Assembly: GCA_035265325.1 (NCBI GenBank)
Contig: DATFOS010000172.1
Span: forward strand, 1 to 64,000
Source of the DNA: DATCLS01 sp035265325
Lineage (GTDB): Bacteria; Actinomycetota; Acidimicrobiia; Acidimicrobiales; VFJN01
Length of the DNA stretch: 64,000 nt
Reading direction: 5' to 3'
Shown here: one piece after another, positions 7,808 to 16,822 of the stretch
Layout: the number at the start of each line of letters is the position of its first letter
Position numbering within the stretch: the first letter of the stretch is position 1
Translations under genes and position numbers: made by a program
The notes under the pieces: model-generated
The model's database searches: none
What the model was told of the DNA's origin: nothing
Seen by the model: only the letters and a program-made list of their open reading frames with translations

Positions 7808-8744
7808 CGTGGCGTCCCCGCTGACCGGCGAGAAGATCCTCGTCACCGGCCTCACCGGCCAGGTGGCCCGGCCGATCGCCCTGGCCCTGGCCCGCGACAA
7901 CGAGGTGTGGGGGGCGGCCCGCTTCCGCTCGCGCCGCACCCGCGCCGCCCTCGAGGACGCCGGCGTGCGCTGCGTCGCCGTCGATTTGGAGGAGGGCGAC
8001 CTGTCCGCCATCCCCGACGACGTGACCGTGCTGCTCAACTTCGCGGTGGCCCACACCCAGGACTGGGACCGCGACCTGGCGCTCAACGCCGAGGCCGCCG
8101 GCCTCCTGATGGCCCACTGCCGCGGCGCCCGGGCCATGCTCCACTGCTCGAGCACGGGCGTCTACGCCCCGGCCGGCGAGCACCTGCTGGTCGAGACCGA
8201 CCCGCTGGGCGACAGCCACGCCTCCATCGGCCTCGTCACCTACAGCATCACGAAGATCGCCGCCGAGGCGGTGGTGCGCCAGGCCGCCCGGGCCTTCGGG
8301 CTGCCGACGACGATCGCCCGCCTCAACGTGCCCTATGGGGACGACCTCGGCTGGCCCGCCATGCACCTGGAGATGATGCTCGCCGGGCAGCCGGTCGACC
8401 TGCGCACCGAGGACCCGTGCTGCTACACGCCGATCCACGTCGACGACCTCGTCGCGCAGCTGCCGGCGCTGCTCGACGCCGCCTCGGTCCCGGCCACGGT
8501 CGTGAACTGGGCCGGCTCGGAGGTCGTGTCCGTCGAGGAGTGGTGCCGTTGGTTCGGCGAGCTGACCGGCGTCGAGCCCACGTTCACGCGCACCGACGCC
8601 GCGCTCCCGGGCGTGGCGGCCGACACCACCAAGCTGGCCGGCATCGCCGGGACCAACGCCATCGGGTGGCGAGACGGGTTCCGGCGCATGGTCGCCACGA
8701 TGCACCCCGAGCGGCTCGCCGCGGCCCCCGAGCCGGCGGGATGA
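7800..8744 (+). CDS. NAD(P)-dependent epimerase/dehydratase-family (extended SDR) protein
   Basis: 314-residue extended SDR. It has the dinucleotide motif TGLTGQVA at the N-terminus, the HCSSTGVY segment that supplies the catalytic Ser, and a YSITK active site (Tyr-x-x-x-Lys). The GTG start at 7800 overlaps the 2-oxoacid oxidoreductase beta gene; GTG at 7809 is an alternative. Function is uncertain. Sugar-nucleotide enzymes and 3-beta-hydroxysteroid dehydrogenases share this fold, and the latter is a reasonable guess in a steroid locus but unproven. Confidence 0.72.
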   Translation: MADVASPLTGEKILVTGLTGQVARPIALALARDNEVWGAARFRSRRTRAALEDAGVRCVAVDLEEGDLSAIPDDVTVLLNFAVAHTQDWDRDLALNAEAAGLLMAHCRGARAMLHCSSTGVYAPAGEHLLVETDPLGDSHASIGLVTYSITKIAAEAVVRQAARAFGLPTTIARLNVPYGDDLGWPAMHLEMMLAGQPVDLRTEDPCCYTPIHVDDLVAQLPALLDAASVPATVVNWAGSEVVSVEEWCRWFGELTGVEPTFTRTDAALPGVAADTTKLAGIAGTNAIGWRDGFRRMVATMHPERLAAAPEPAG

Positions 8745-8757
8745 CTGCGGGAGCGCC

Positions 8758-9207
8758 GTGCTGAGCCTGCAGGAGGTCTCCGACCGGCTCGAGCTGGAGG
8801 ACCTCGTGCACGCCTACAGCCACGCCGTCGACGCCCGGGACTGGGACGCGCTCGACGAGCTCTTCACCCCCGACGCCACCATCGATTACACCGAGATGGG
8901 CGGCCCCCGGGGCGACCTGGCCTCGACCAAGGCGTTCCTCGCCGAGGTCATGCCGCTGATGACCAGCACGCAGCACCTCGTCGCCACCAGCCGCTTCGTC
9001 GTCGACGGCGATTCGGCGACCGGCCGCAGCATCTGCTTCAACCCCATGGCGGTCGAGGTGGCGGGCGCGCCCCACACCTTCTTCTGCGGGCTCTGGTACC
9101 GCGACACGTTCGTGCGCACAGCCGCCGGCTGGCGCTTCGCCGACCGTTACGAGGAGCGCTCGTACGTCCACAACCCCCCGCCGGGGTTCCCGGCTGCCGA
9201 GGGGTGA
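8758..9207 (+). CDS. SnoaL-like / NTF2-fold protein (1)
   Basis: 149-residue NTF2-like polypeptide of the SnoaL_4 type. An N-terminal helix pair around YSHAVDARDWDALDELF leads into a beta-barrel with paired aromatic residues. Family members include isomerases, cyclases, dehydratases and scaffold proteins, many in steroid and aromatic clusters. GTG at 8758 follows a weak purine-rich stretch (GCGGGAG). A second SnoaL-like gene follows at 9290, so the two may form a heteromer. No substrate can be assigned. Confidence 0.75.
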   Translation: MLSLQEVSDRLELEDLVHAYSHAVDARDWDALDELFTPDATIDYTEMGGPRGDLASTKAFLAEVMPLMTSTQHLVATSRFVVDGDSATGRSICFNPMAVEVAGAPHTFFCGLWYRDTFVRTAAGWRFADRYEERSYVHNPPPGFPAAEG

Positions 9208-9289
9208 GGGCGCACGTGTCGACCAGTGGGACGGGGCGCGGGCGCGACGCCCGGCTCGCGAGCAAGGTGGGGCCCGGAAGGGGGCGCAC

Positions 9290-9787
9290 GTGGACGTCAC
9301 GGACCTGGTCGAGCTCCGGGCCATCGAGCAGCTGAAGTACCGCTACCTGCGCTGCGTGGACCTGCGCCTCTGGGACGAGCTGGCCGACACGCTCACCGAG
9401 GACGCCACCGCCAGCTACGGCGGCGGCACGATGACGCCCGAGGGGCGCGACGAGATCGTGGAGTTCCTGCGCAGCCGGCTCCCCACGCAGATCGTCACCA
9501 GCCACACCTGCCACCACCCCGAGCTCGACCTCACCGGGGCGGGCGAGGCCACCGGCAGGTGGGCGCTGAACGACGTCGTCATCGACCAGCGCTTCGACAT
9601 CACGATCCGGGGCGCCGCCTACTACGAGGACCGCTACGTCAAGCAGGACGGCACCTGGCGCATCGCCCACACCGCCTACAAGCGGGTGTACGAGGAGCTG
9701 GAGCCGCGCCGCAAGCCGGACGACGGCGGCCCGACGATGACGGCCCACTGGTGGGACACCGACGGCCGCTCGAGCATCCAGGCGTGA
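9290..9787 (+). CDS. SnoaL-like / NTF2-fold protein (2)
   Basis: 165 residues of the same NTF2-fold family as the preceding gene, with the matching pattern LKYRYLRCVDLRLWDELAD and then a barrel ending in a WRIAHTAYKR strand. It resembles SnoaL_4 proteins annotated as dioxygenase-beta-like or ketosteroid-isomerase-like. The 82-bp gap before it contains no other gene. The stop overlaps the next SDR start as GTGA. Function not assignable from sequence. Confidence 0.75.
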   Translation: MDVTDLVELRAIEQLKYRYLRCVDLRLWDELADTLTEDATASYGGGTMTPEGRDEIVEFLRSRLPTQIVTSHTCHHPELDLTGAGEATGRWALNDVVIDQRFDITIRGAAYYEDRYVKQDGTWRIAHTAYKRVYEELEPRRKPDDGGPTMTAHWWDTDGRSSIQA

Positions 9788-10557
9788 CGACCCCGTCGCT
9801 GGTACCCGAGCGCTTCGCCGGCCGGGTCGCGCTGGTCACGGGCGCCGCCTCCGGCATCGGGCGGGCGACCGCCCTGCGCCTTGCCGCCGAGGGGGCGGAC
9901 GTGCTCGCCCACGACGTGGCCGCCGACGGGCTCGCCACGCTGGCGGACGAGGCGAAGGGCCTCGACGGCGCGGTCACGACGCGGGCGGGCGACCTGTCCG
10001 ACCCGGCGGAGTGCCGGGCCGCCGTCGCCGCCTGCGTCGCCGCCCACGGCCGGCTCGACGTCCTCGCCAACGTGGCGGGCATCGCCCGCGCCGACCACCT
10101 CGCCGACGTCGAGGAGGCGGCGTACCGCCGGATGATGGCGGTCAACGTCGACGCCCCGTTCTTCCTGTGCCAGGCCGCGCTCCCCCACCTGCGAGAGTCC
10201 GGCGGCAACGTCGTGAACATCGCCTCCAACGCCGGGCTCACCGGCACCGCCTATACGGTCGTCTACTCGATGACGAAGGGCGCCGTGGTGCAGCTGACCC
10301 GCTCGCTGGCCATGGAGCTGCTCAAGACCCCGGTGCGGGTCAACGCCATCGCCCCGGGCATGGTCTCGACCGCCCTGGTGCACGGCTTCCAGATGCCGGC
10401 CGACGTCGACGGCGACCTGGTGGGCCGCTACATGAGCCCGCGCCCCATGGCCACGCCCGACGACATCGCCGCCCTGCTCGCCTTCGTCGCGTCCGACGAC
10501 GGGCGCAACGTCCACGGGGCGATCCTGTCCAGCGACGCCGGCCTCACCGCCGGCTGA
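9784..10557 (+). CDS. Short-chain dehydrogenase/reductase
   Basis: 257-residue classical SDR with the NAD(P) motif TGAASGIG, the NVAG motif, an active-site Ser in NIASNAG and the YSMTK catalytic pair, ending ILSSDAGLTAG. The GTG start overlaps the preceding SnoaL-like stop (GTGA). Likely oxidises or reduces a hydroxyl/keto group of a steroid or acyl-CoA intermediate, judged only from neighbours. It is distinct from ipdF at 48317. Confidence 0.8.
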   Translation: MTTPSLVPERFAGRVALVTGAASGIGRATALRLAAEGADVLAHDVAADGLATLADEAKGLDGAVTTRAGDLSDPAECRAAVAACVAAHGRLDVLANVAGIARADHLADVEEAAYRRMMAVNVDAPFFLCQAALPHLRESGGNVVNIASNAGLTGTAYTVVYSMTKGAVVQLTRSLAMELLKTPVRVNAIAPGMVSTALVHGFQMPADVDGDLVGRYMSPRPMATPDDIAALLAFVASDDGRNVHGAILSSDAGLTAG

Positions 10558-10568
10558 GGAGACGACGC

Positions 10569-11354
10569 ATGCTGCTCGACCGCTTCCGCCTCGACGGGAG
10601 GGCCGCCATCGTCACGGCGGCCAGCCGCGGCATCGGCGCCGCCAGCGCCCGGGGCCTCGCCGAGCTGGGTGCCGACGTGGTGATCGCCGCCCGCGGCGAG
10701 GAGGCGCTGGAGGCGGTCGCCGCCGACGTGCGGGCTCTCGGCCGCAAGGCCGAGGTGGTGGCGTGCGACCTCGCCGACCTCGACGCCATCGCCGGCCTGG
10801 TGGAGCGCTGCCGCGCCAGCTACGGCCGCGTCGACGTCGTCGTCAACAACCTCGGCGGCTCGTACCCCCGGCCGTTCCTCAACACCTCGCCCCGGTTCCT
10901 CGAGGAGGCCTTCCACTTCAACGTGTCGACGGCCCTCGCCCTCAGTCGGGCCGCCGTCCCCGTGATGCTCGACGGCGGGGGCGGGTCGATCGTCAACATC
11001 ACGTCGGCGCTGGGCCGACTGCGCGAGCGGGGCTACCTCGCCTACGCCACCGCCAAGGGCGCGCTCGCCCACATGACCCGGCAGATGGCCGCCGACCTGG
11101 CGCCGCGCGTGCGGGTCAACGCGGTGGCGCCCGGCGCCGTCGAGACGGAGGCCCTCGGCACGATGCTGAACGACGACATGCGGGCCACGATGCTGGAGCT
11201 CACGCCCCTGCGCCGCCTGGGCACGCCGGAGGACATCGCCCTCGCCGTGGCCTACCTGGCCTCGGACGCCGGCAGCTACGTGACCGGCAAGGTGCTCGAG
11301 CTGGACGGCGGGATGGAGGCGGCCAACCTGCCGCTCGGGCTGCCCGACCTGTGA
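10569..11354 (+). CDS. Short-chain dehydrogenase/reductase
   Basis: 261-residue classical SDR. The cofactor loop is TAASRGIG (Ala in place of the usual Gly), followed by a VNNLGG motif, Ser in NITSALG and the YATAK catalytic pair. The C-terminus VTGKVLELDGGMEA is typical of 3-oxoacyl-ACP-reductase-like enzymes. It lies 11 bp after the previous SDR with GGAGAC just before the ATG, so it is part of the same operon. Substrate unknown. Confidence 0.8.
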   Translation: MLLDRFRLDGRAAIVTAASRGIGAASARGLAELGADVVIAARGEEALEAVAADVRALGRKAEVVACDLADLDAIAGLVERCRASYGRVDVVVNNLGGSYPRPFLNTSPRFLEEAFHFNVSTALALSRAAVPVMLDGGGGSIVNITSALGRLRERGYLAYATAKGALAHMTRQMAADLAPRVRVNAVAPGAVETEALGTMLNDDMRATMLELTPLRRLGTPEDIALAVAYLASDAGSYVTGKVLELDGGMEAANLPLGLPDL

Positions 11355-11397
11355 CCGCACGCCTGGACGACCGCACGGACGAGCGAGGAGGACGACG

Positions 11398-12276
11398 GTG
11401 AGGTTCGCCTACGCCGAGGCCATGGTCGACCCGTCGTTCTGGGCCCCGCTGGCCCGAGCGGCCGAGGACGCCGGCTACGACGCCATGACCGTGGCCGACA
11501 GCATCTGCTATCCGGAGGTCGGCGACTCCCGGTACCCCTACAACCCGGACGGCTCGCGCGAGTTCCTGGAGGACAAGCCCTTCATCGAGCCGTTCACGCT
11601 CATCGCCGCGCTCGGTGCGGTGACGACGCGGCTCGAGTTCGCCACGTTCGTGCTCAAGGCGCCGGTCCGGCACCCCCTCCTCATTGCCAAGGCCGCGGCC
11701 TCGACGGCGGTCATGAACGGCGGCCGCCTGCTCCTCGGCATGGGCGTGAGCCCCTGGCGGGAGGACTTCCTCGCCACGGGCGTCCCCTGGGAGCGCCGGG
11801 GCCGGCGCATGGACGAGACGGTCGAGATCGTGCGGGCCCTGCTGGCCGGCGGCTACGCGTCGTACCGCGGCGAGGCCTACGACCTGCCGTCGGTGAAGCT
11901 GTGCCCGGTGCCGGACGAGCCGGTCCCCCTCCTCATCGGTGGGCATTCCGAGGCCGCGCTGCGCCGGGCCGCCCGCCTGGGCGACGGGTGGATGCACGCG
12001 GGCGGCGGGCCCGAGGCGCTCCCCGACCTGCTGCGCCGCCTGGCCGAGCTGCGGGACGAGCACGGGCGCGCCGACCAGCCGTTCCGGGTGTTCGCCGCCT
12101 CGGTCGACGCGTACTCGGTCGACGGCCTGCGCGCCCTCGAGGAGCAGGGCGTCACCGACGTGATCGTCGGGTTCCGCTGGCCCTACCAGACCGGCCCCGA
12201 CACCGAGCCGCTCCAGGCCAAGCTCGACGCCCTCCGCCGCTACGCCGACGAGGTCATCGCCAAGGCCCGCCCCTGA
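11398..12276 (+). CDS. LLM-class (F420-dependent-type) oxidoreductase
   Basis: 292-residue luciferase-like monooxygenase-fold protein (TIM barrel) with VADS near residue 38, GRLLLGMGVS and the GGHSEAALRRAARLGDGWM segment typical of F420-binding actinobacterial members. GTG at 11398 is preceded by GAGGAGG. It is the last gene of the run from 3360 and is followed by the KstR-controlled chsE2 promoter. Members reduce or oxidise varied substrates with coenzyme F420; the substrate here is unknown. Confidence 0.8.
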   Translation: MRFAYAEAMVDPSFWAPLARAAEDAGYDAMTVADSICYPEVGDSRYPYNPDGSREFLEDKPFIEPFTLIAALGAVTTRLEFATFVLKAPVRHPLLIAKAAASTAVMNGGRLLLGMGVSPWREDFLATGVPWERRGRRMDETVEIVRALLAGGYASYRGEAYDLPSVKLCPVPDEPVPLLIGGHSEAALRRAARLGDGWMHAGGGPEALPDLLRRLAELRDEHGRADQPFRVFAASVDAYSVDGLRALEEQGVTDVIVGFRWPYQTGPDTEPLQAKLDALRRYADEVIAKARP

Positions 12277-12348
12277 CGGCCGGGCGTCCCGGAGGGCGGG
12301 GCGGGGCCGCCGCGCCCCCTCGACAGCGTGGGGGGTGGCCGGTAGAAA

Positions 12349-12362
12349 GAGAACGCGTTCCA
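12349..12362. promoter_or_regulatory. KstR-type operator upstream of chsE2
   Basis: GAGAACGCGTTCCA matches the KstR consensus TNNAACNNGTTNNA at every defined position but the first. It lies 27 bp before the chsE2 start, next to an AT-rich TAGAAA (12343-12348) that could be the -10 element. Occupancy would block transcription of chsE2-chsE1-P450-echA19. Confidence 0.8.
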
Positions 12363-12388
12363 ATTTCACGCGGGGGGTCGCCCGAGGC

Positions 12389-13570
12389 ATGCGCATCGCC
12401 TACACCGAGGAGCACGAGGCGCTCCGGCGCGAACTGCAGGCGTACTTCGCCGACCTGATCACGGGCGACGTCGCGGCCGAGCTGGCCAGCGGCGAGGGCG
12501 AGTACGGCGGCGGCGACCTGTACCGGCGCCTCGTGAAGCAGATGGGCGACGACGGCTGGCTGGGCATCGGCTGGCCGAAGGAGTACGGCGGCCAGGACCG
12601 CTCGATGCTCGAGCAGCTCATCTTCACCGACGAGGCCTCCGTGGCCGGCGCCCCGGTGCCGTTCCTGACCATCAACACTGTCGGGCCCACCCTGATGCAC
12701 CACGGCACGCCCGAGCAGAAGGCGCGGTTCCTCCCCCGCATCCTGGCGGGCGACCTCCACTTCGCGATCGGCTACTCCGAGCCCGACGCCGGCACCGACC
12801 TGGCCTCGCTGACCACCCGGGCCGTGCGCGACGGCGACGAGTGGGTCATCAACGGCCGGAAGATGTGGACCAGCCTCATCCAGTACGCCGACTACGTGTG
12901 GCTGGCCGCCCGCACCGACCCCGAGGCGTCCCGGCACAAGGGGCTCTCGGTCTTCCTCGTCCCCACCGACGTCGAGGGCTTCTCGTGGACGCCGGTGCCC
13001 ACGGTGACCGGCACGACCACGAGCCAGACCTTCTACGACGACGTGCGCGTGCCGGCCGACGCCCTCGTAGGGCCCCTGCACGGCGGCTGGCCCCTCATCA
13101 CCGGCCAGCTCAACCGCGAGCGGGTGGCGCTGTGCTCGGCCGCCCCGATCCAGCGGGCGCTGGCCGAGGTCCTGCGCTGGGCCACGCAGACCAAGGCGTC
13201 CGACGGGCGCCGGGTCATCGACCACGAGTGGGTGCGGGTCAACCTGGCCAGGGTCCACGCGAAGGTGGAGTACCTCAAGCTCATCAACTGGAAGATCGCC
13301 TGGGGGGTCGACCGCGGCCTGAACCCCGCCGATGCCTCGGCCACCAAGGTCTTCGGCACCGAGTTCGCCATCGAGGCCTACCGCCTGCTCATGGAGTGCT
13401 TCGGTGACGAGGCCGCCGTCGTGGCGGGGTCGCCGGGCGCCGCGGTGCAGGGCCGCCTGGAGCGGATGTACCGCTCGGCGCTGATCCTCACCTTCGGCGG
13501 CGGGACGAACGAGGTGCAACGCGACATCATCTCCATGGTCGCCCTCGGCATGCCGCGGGCGCCCCGGTAG
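12389..13570 (+). CDS. chsE2: ChsE2 (FadE29-type) acyl-CoA dehydrogenase subunit
   Basis: 393-residue acyl-CoA dehydrogenase resembling Mycobacterium FadE29 along its length: LGIGWPKEYGG, GYSEPDAGTDLASL (flavin-binding strand), NGRKMWTS, WRLI-like ITGQLNRERV, and the C-terminus TFGGGTNEVQRD. FadE28-FadE29 (ChsE1-ChsE2) form an alpha2beta2 enzyme that dehydrogenates the three-carbon side chain of the degraded sterol. The start at 12389 follows a CCGAGG ribosome-binding-like sequence; a GTG at 12335 is unlikely because it would place the KstR operator inside the gene. It heads the operon. Confidence 0.88.
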   Translation: MRIAYTEEHEALRRELQAYFADLITGDVAAELASGEGEYGGGDLYRRLVKQMGDDGWLGIGWPKEYGGQDRSMLEQLIFTDEASVAGAPVPFLTINTVGPTLMHHGTPEQKARFLPRILAGDLHFAIGYSEPDAGTDLASLTTRAVRDGDEWVINGRKMWTSLIQYADYVWLAARTDPEASRHKGLSVFLVPTDVEGFSWTPVPTVTGTTTSQTFYDDVRVPADALVGPLHGGWPLITGQLNRERVALCSAAPIQRALAEVLRWATQTKASDGRRVIDHEWVRVNLARVHAKVEYLKLINWKIAWGVDRGLNPADASATKVFGTEFAIEAYRLLMECFGDEAAVVAGSPGAAVQGRLERMYRSALILTFGGGTNEVQRDIISMVALGMPRAPR

Positions 13571-13587
13571 GGCGAGAGGGGACGGAC

Positions 13588-14721
13588 GTGGACTTCTCGT
13601 TCACCGAGGAGCAGCAGGAGGTGTCGGCGCTTGCGGCCCGCATCCTCCGCGAGCTGGTCACGGTCGACCGGCTGCGTGAGGTGGAGGCTGGCCCCGACCG
13701 GTTCGACCGGTCCGTGTGGCGGGCGCTGGCCGACGCCGGGCTGCTGGGCATCGGCCTGCCCGAGGACGTGGGCGGCGGGGGCTACGGGGTGATCGAGCAG
13801 TGCCTCGTCCTCGAGCAGGTGGGCCGCACCCTGGCGCCGGTGCCCGTGCTGGCCTCGATCGCCACGGCGGCCGCCACGATCGCCGAGCACGGCACGCCCG
13901 AGCAGCGCACGCTCTGGGCGGCGCCCGCCGCCGACGGCTCGACCGTGCTCACCGCCGCCCTGGCCGAGCCGGTCGGCTACGACCCGACGGCGCCCGCCAC
14001 GACGGCCACGCCCGACGGTGACTGGTGGCGCCTCACCGGCGTCAAGACGACCGTGCCGTCGGCCCCCGTCGCCGACGCCGTCCTCGTGCCGGCCGCCGTC
14101 GAGGGCCGGGCCGCGGTGTTCGTCGTCCCGCTCGACGCCCCCGGCCTGACGCTGTCGCGCCAGCGGACGACCAACGGCGAGACCGCCGGGCTCCTCGAGC
14201 TCGACGGGTGCGCCGTCGGGGCCGACGCCTTGGTGGGCTCGGTCGAGGCCGGCCCCGCCGTGCTGCGGACGCTGCTGCGCCGGGCGACCCTCGGCCTCTG
14301 CGCCCTCCAGCTCGGCGTGACCGCCGAGGCCTTGGCCATCACCTCCCGGTACACGATCGAGCGGGTGCAGTTCGGTCGCCCCATCGCCACGTTCCAGGCG
14401 GTCGGGCACCGCTGCGCCGACTGCTACATCGACGTCGAGGCCGTCCGTCTCACCCTCTGGCAGGCGGCCTGGGCCATGGCCGAGGGCCTCCCCGCCGACG
14501 TCGAGGTCGAGGTGGCCAAGTTCTGGGCCGCCGACGCCGGCCACCGCGTGGCGCACGCCGCCGTCCACCTGCACGGGGGCATGGGCGTGGCCACCGAGTA
14601 CCCCGTGCACCGCTACTTCACCTGGGCGAAGCAGGTCGAGCTGTCGCTCGGAGGAGCGACCGCCCAGCTGCTGCGCCTCGGCGCCGCCCTCGCCGCCGAG
14701 CCGGAGACGACATGGACCTGA
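13588..14721 (+). CDS. chsE1: ChsE1 (FadE28-type) acyl-CoA dehydrogenase subunit
   Basis: 377-residue acyl-CoA dehydrogenase of the divergent FadE28 class. It starts MDFSFTEEQQEV, has LLGIGLPEDVGG, a shortened middle beta domain without the usual SEP-GSD flavin strand, and the C-terminal HLHGGMGVATEYPVHRYF. Such subunits pair with a FadE29-type partner, here the gene immediately upstream, to make the active heterotetramer with shared FAD sites. It starts 17 bp after chsE2, and its stop lies 10 bp inside the P450 gene. Confidence 0.86.
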   Translation: MDFSFTEEQQEVSALAARILRELVTVDRLREVEAGPDRFDRSVWRALADAGLLGIGLPEDVGGGGYGVIEQCLVLEQVGRTLAPVPVLASIATAAATIAEHGTPEQRTLWAAPAADGSTVLTAALAEPVGYDPTAPATTATPDGDWWRLTGVKTTVPSAPVADAVLVPAAVEGRAAVFVVPLDAPGLTLSRQRTTNGETAGLLELDGCAVGADALVGSVEAGPAVLRTLLRRATLGLCALQLGVTAEALAITSRYTIERVQFGRPIATFQAVGHRCADCYIDVEAVRLTLWQAAWAMAEGLPADVEVEVAKFWAADAGHRVAHAAVHLHGGMGVATEYPVHRYFTWAKQVELSLGGATAQLLRLGAALAAEPETTWT

Positions 14722-15962
14722 GCGACATCGACCTTCTGGACCGCGACCGCTACGTCGAGGGGGTACCGCACGAGTGGTTCACCCACCTGCGGCGGCACGC
14801 CCCCATCTACAAGCACCCGGAGCCCAACGGGCCCGGCTTCTGGGTCTTCTCCAAGTACGACGACGTCGTGGCCATCGGCCGCGACGCCGCCACGTTCTCC
14901 TCCGCCGCCGAGCGGGGCGGCGTGGTCATGCTCGAGGAACCGCCGGAGCCGGTCGACATGAGCCTCGGCGCCAACCTCATGCTGATGATGGACCCACCCG
15001 AGCACACCCGCTACCGCAAGCTGGTGAACCGGGGCTTCACGCCCCGCATGGTGACGGCGCTCGAGCCCCACATCCACGAGCTGACCACCAAGATCCTCGA
15101 CGAGGCCCTGGCCAAGGGCGAGATCGACTTCGTCGTCGACATCGCCGCGGAACTGCCGCTCCAGGTCATCGCCGAGATGATGGGCGTCCCGCTCGAGGAC
15201 CGGCACGAGATCTTCGACTGGAGCAACAAGCTCGTCGGCAGCGAGGACCCCGAGTACGCGGTCACCGACGAGGACACCCTCAATGCCCAGGTCGGCATGT
15301 TCATGTACGCCCAGTCGCTGGCCGAGAAGAAGCGCAGCGCCCTCCAGGACGACATCCTCTCCAAGCTGCTGACGGCCGACATCGACGGCGACGCCATGTC
15401 GGAGATGGACTTCAACGTCTTCTTCCTGCTGCTCGCCGTGGCCGGGAACGAGACGACGCGCAACGCCCTGTCGCACGGCATGAACGCGTTCCTCGAGAAC
15501 CCGGACCAGTTCCAGCGGCTCCGGGAGCACCCCGAGCTCATCGACACCACGGTCGAGGAGACCGTGCGGTGGGCGTCGCCGGTCATGTACTTCCGCCGCA
15601 ACGTCACGCGCGACGTCGAGTACAAGGGCCACCAGCTGCGCGAGGGCGACAAGGTCGGCGTCTGGTACGCCTCGGCCAACCGCGACGAGGACGTGTTCGA
15701 CGACCCGTTCAGCTTCGACATCGGCCGCGACCCCAACCCGCAGATCGGCTTCGGCGGCGGAGGGCCCCACCACTGCCTCGGCGCCAACCTGGCTCGCCTC
15801 GAGATCAAGGTGTTCTGGCAGGAGATGGCCCGGCGATTCGAACGGATCGAGCTGGCCGGCGACGTGGCCCGCCTGCGGTCCATGTTCATCGGCGGCATCA
15901 AGCACCTGCCCGTCCGCCTCGACCCGGTCAAGGCCACGGCGAGCGCGGCGGACGCCCGGTGA
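14712..15962 (+). CDS. Cytochrome P450, CYP125/CYP142-like sterol 26(27)-hydroxylase candidate
   Basis: 416-residue soluble bacterial P450. The I-helix AGNETTRNA contains the acid-alcohol pair, ETVRW is the ExxR motif, and FGGGGPHHCLG carries the haem-ligand Cys. The segment FDWSNKLVGSEDPEY closely follows CYP125, which oxidises the sterol side-chain terminus to start its degradation. In Mycobacterium cyp125 also sits in the chsE1-chsE2 operon, though in the opposite order. It overlaps chsE1 by 10 bp. CYP125 and CYP142 cannot be told apart confidently from this inspection. The redox partner is not in the window. Confidence 0.87.
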   Translation: MDLSDIDLLDRDRYVEGVPHEWFTHLRRHAPIYKHPEPNGPGFWVFSKYDDVVAIGRDAATFSSAAERGGVVMLEEPPEPVDMSLGANLMLMMDPPEHTRYRKLVNRGFTPRMVTALEPHIHELTTKILDEALAKGEIDFVVDIAAELPLQVIAEMMGVPLEDRHEIFDWSNKLVGSEDPEYAVTDEDTLNAQVGMFMYAQSLAEKKRSALQDDILSKLLTADIDGDAMSEMDFNVFFLLLAVAGNETTRNALSHGMNAFLENPDQFQRLREHPELIDTTVEETVRWASPVMYFRRNVTRDVEYKGHQLREGDKVGVWYASANRDEDVFDDPFSFDIGRDPNPQIGFGGGGPHHCLGANLARLEIKVFWQEMARRFERIELAGDVARLRSMFIGGIKHLPVRLDPVKATASAADAR

Positions 15963-16801
15963 GCGAGCCGCACCTGCTGACCGAGCGCGTGGGCCATGCG
16001 CTCGTCGTCACCATGAACCGGCCGGAGGCGCGCAACGCCCTGTCGGGCGAGATGCTCGCCGGCATGTCGGAGGCGTGGGACCGGGTCAACGAGGACCGCG
16101 ACATCCGGGTGGCCGTCCTCACCGGCGCCGGCGGGGCGTTCTGCGCCGGCGCCGACCTCAAGGCGATGACGGAGATGCACCCGGGGGACTCGTTCAGGTC
16201 GGACCAGGAGGCCGCGGCCGCCGGCGACGGCGACGCGGTGGCGGCCAGCCGGACCACCGGCATCGCCGACGGCGTGATCAAGCCGCTGCTCAAGGGCTTC
16301 CGCCTCACCAAGCCGCTGATCGCCGCGGTGGAGGGGGCGGCCGTGGCCGGTGGCACCGAGATCCTCCAGGCCACCGACATCCGGGTAGCCGGGGAGAGCG
16401 CCCGGTTCGGCGTGTCCGAGGTGCGCTGGTCGCTGTTCCCGCTCGGCGGCTCGACGGTGCGGCTGCGGCGGCAGGTGCCCTACACGCTGGCCGCCGACAT
16501 CCTCCTCACCGGCCGGCACCTGCGGGCGCCGGAGGCCAAGGAGATCGGCCTCATCGGCCACGTGGTGCCGGACGGCCAGGCGCTCGAACGGGCCCTGGAG
16601 ATCGCCGAGACGATCTGCGCCAACGGCCCCGTGGCCGTGCAGGCCGTGCTGCGGGCGCTGCGCGAGACCGAGTCGCTGCCCGAGGACGAGGCCATGAAGG
16701 TCGAGAGCCGCATCGGCATGGAGGTCTTCATGAGCCAGGACGCCAAGGAGGGCCCGCGGGCCTTCATGGAGAAGCGCACGCCGGTCTTCGAGGGCCGGTG
16801 A
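15959..16801 (+). CDS. echA19: Enoyl-CoA hydratase, EchA19-like
   Basis: 280-residue crotonase. It has the oxyanion-hole stretch AFCAGADLKAM, a second one at EGAAVAGGTEIL, and the LFPLGGSTVRL segment. Length and the insertion after the first motif resemble EchA19, which hydrates the enoyl-CoA of the sterol side chain. The GTG start overlaps the P450 stop (GTGA), so it is co-expressed with the KstR-controlled side-chain genes. The symbol is by resemblance; other side-chain hydratases are possible. Confidence 0.72.
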   Translation: MSEPHLLTERVGHALVVTMNRPEARNALSGEMLAGMSEAWDRVNEDRDIRVAVLTGAGGAFCAGADLKAMTEMHPGDSFRSDQEAAAAGDGDAVAASRTTGIADGVIKPLLKGFRLTKPLIAAVEGAAVAGGTEILQATDIRVAGESARFGVSEVRWSLFPLGGSTVRLRRQVPYTLAADILLTGRHLRAPEAKEIGLIGHVVPDGQALERALEIAETICANGPVAVQAVLRALRETESLPEDEAMKVESRIGMEVFMSQDAKEGPRAFMEKRTPVFEGR

Positions 16802-16810
16802 CGCAGATCG

Positions 16811-16816
16811 TACGCT
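16811..16816 (+). promoter_or_regulatory. -10 element of a leaderless kstR promoter
   Basis: TACGCT lies six bases before the kstR GTG. With a TANNNT actinobacterial -10 the expected transcription start is at or next to the start codon, so kstR would be read from a leaderless mRNA as well as by read-through from echA19. Confidence 0.55.
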
Positions 16817-16822
16817 GGTGAC

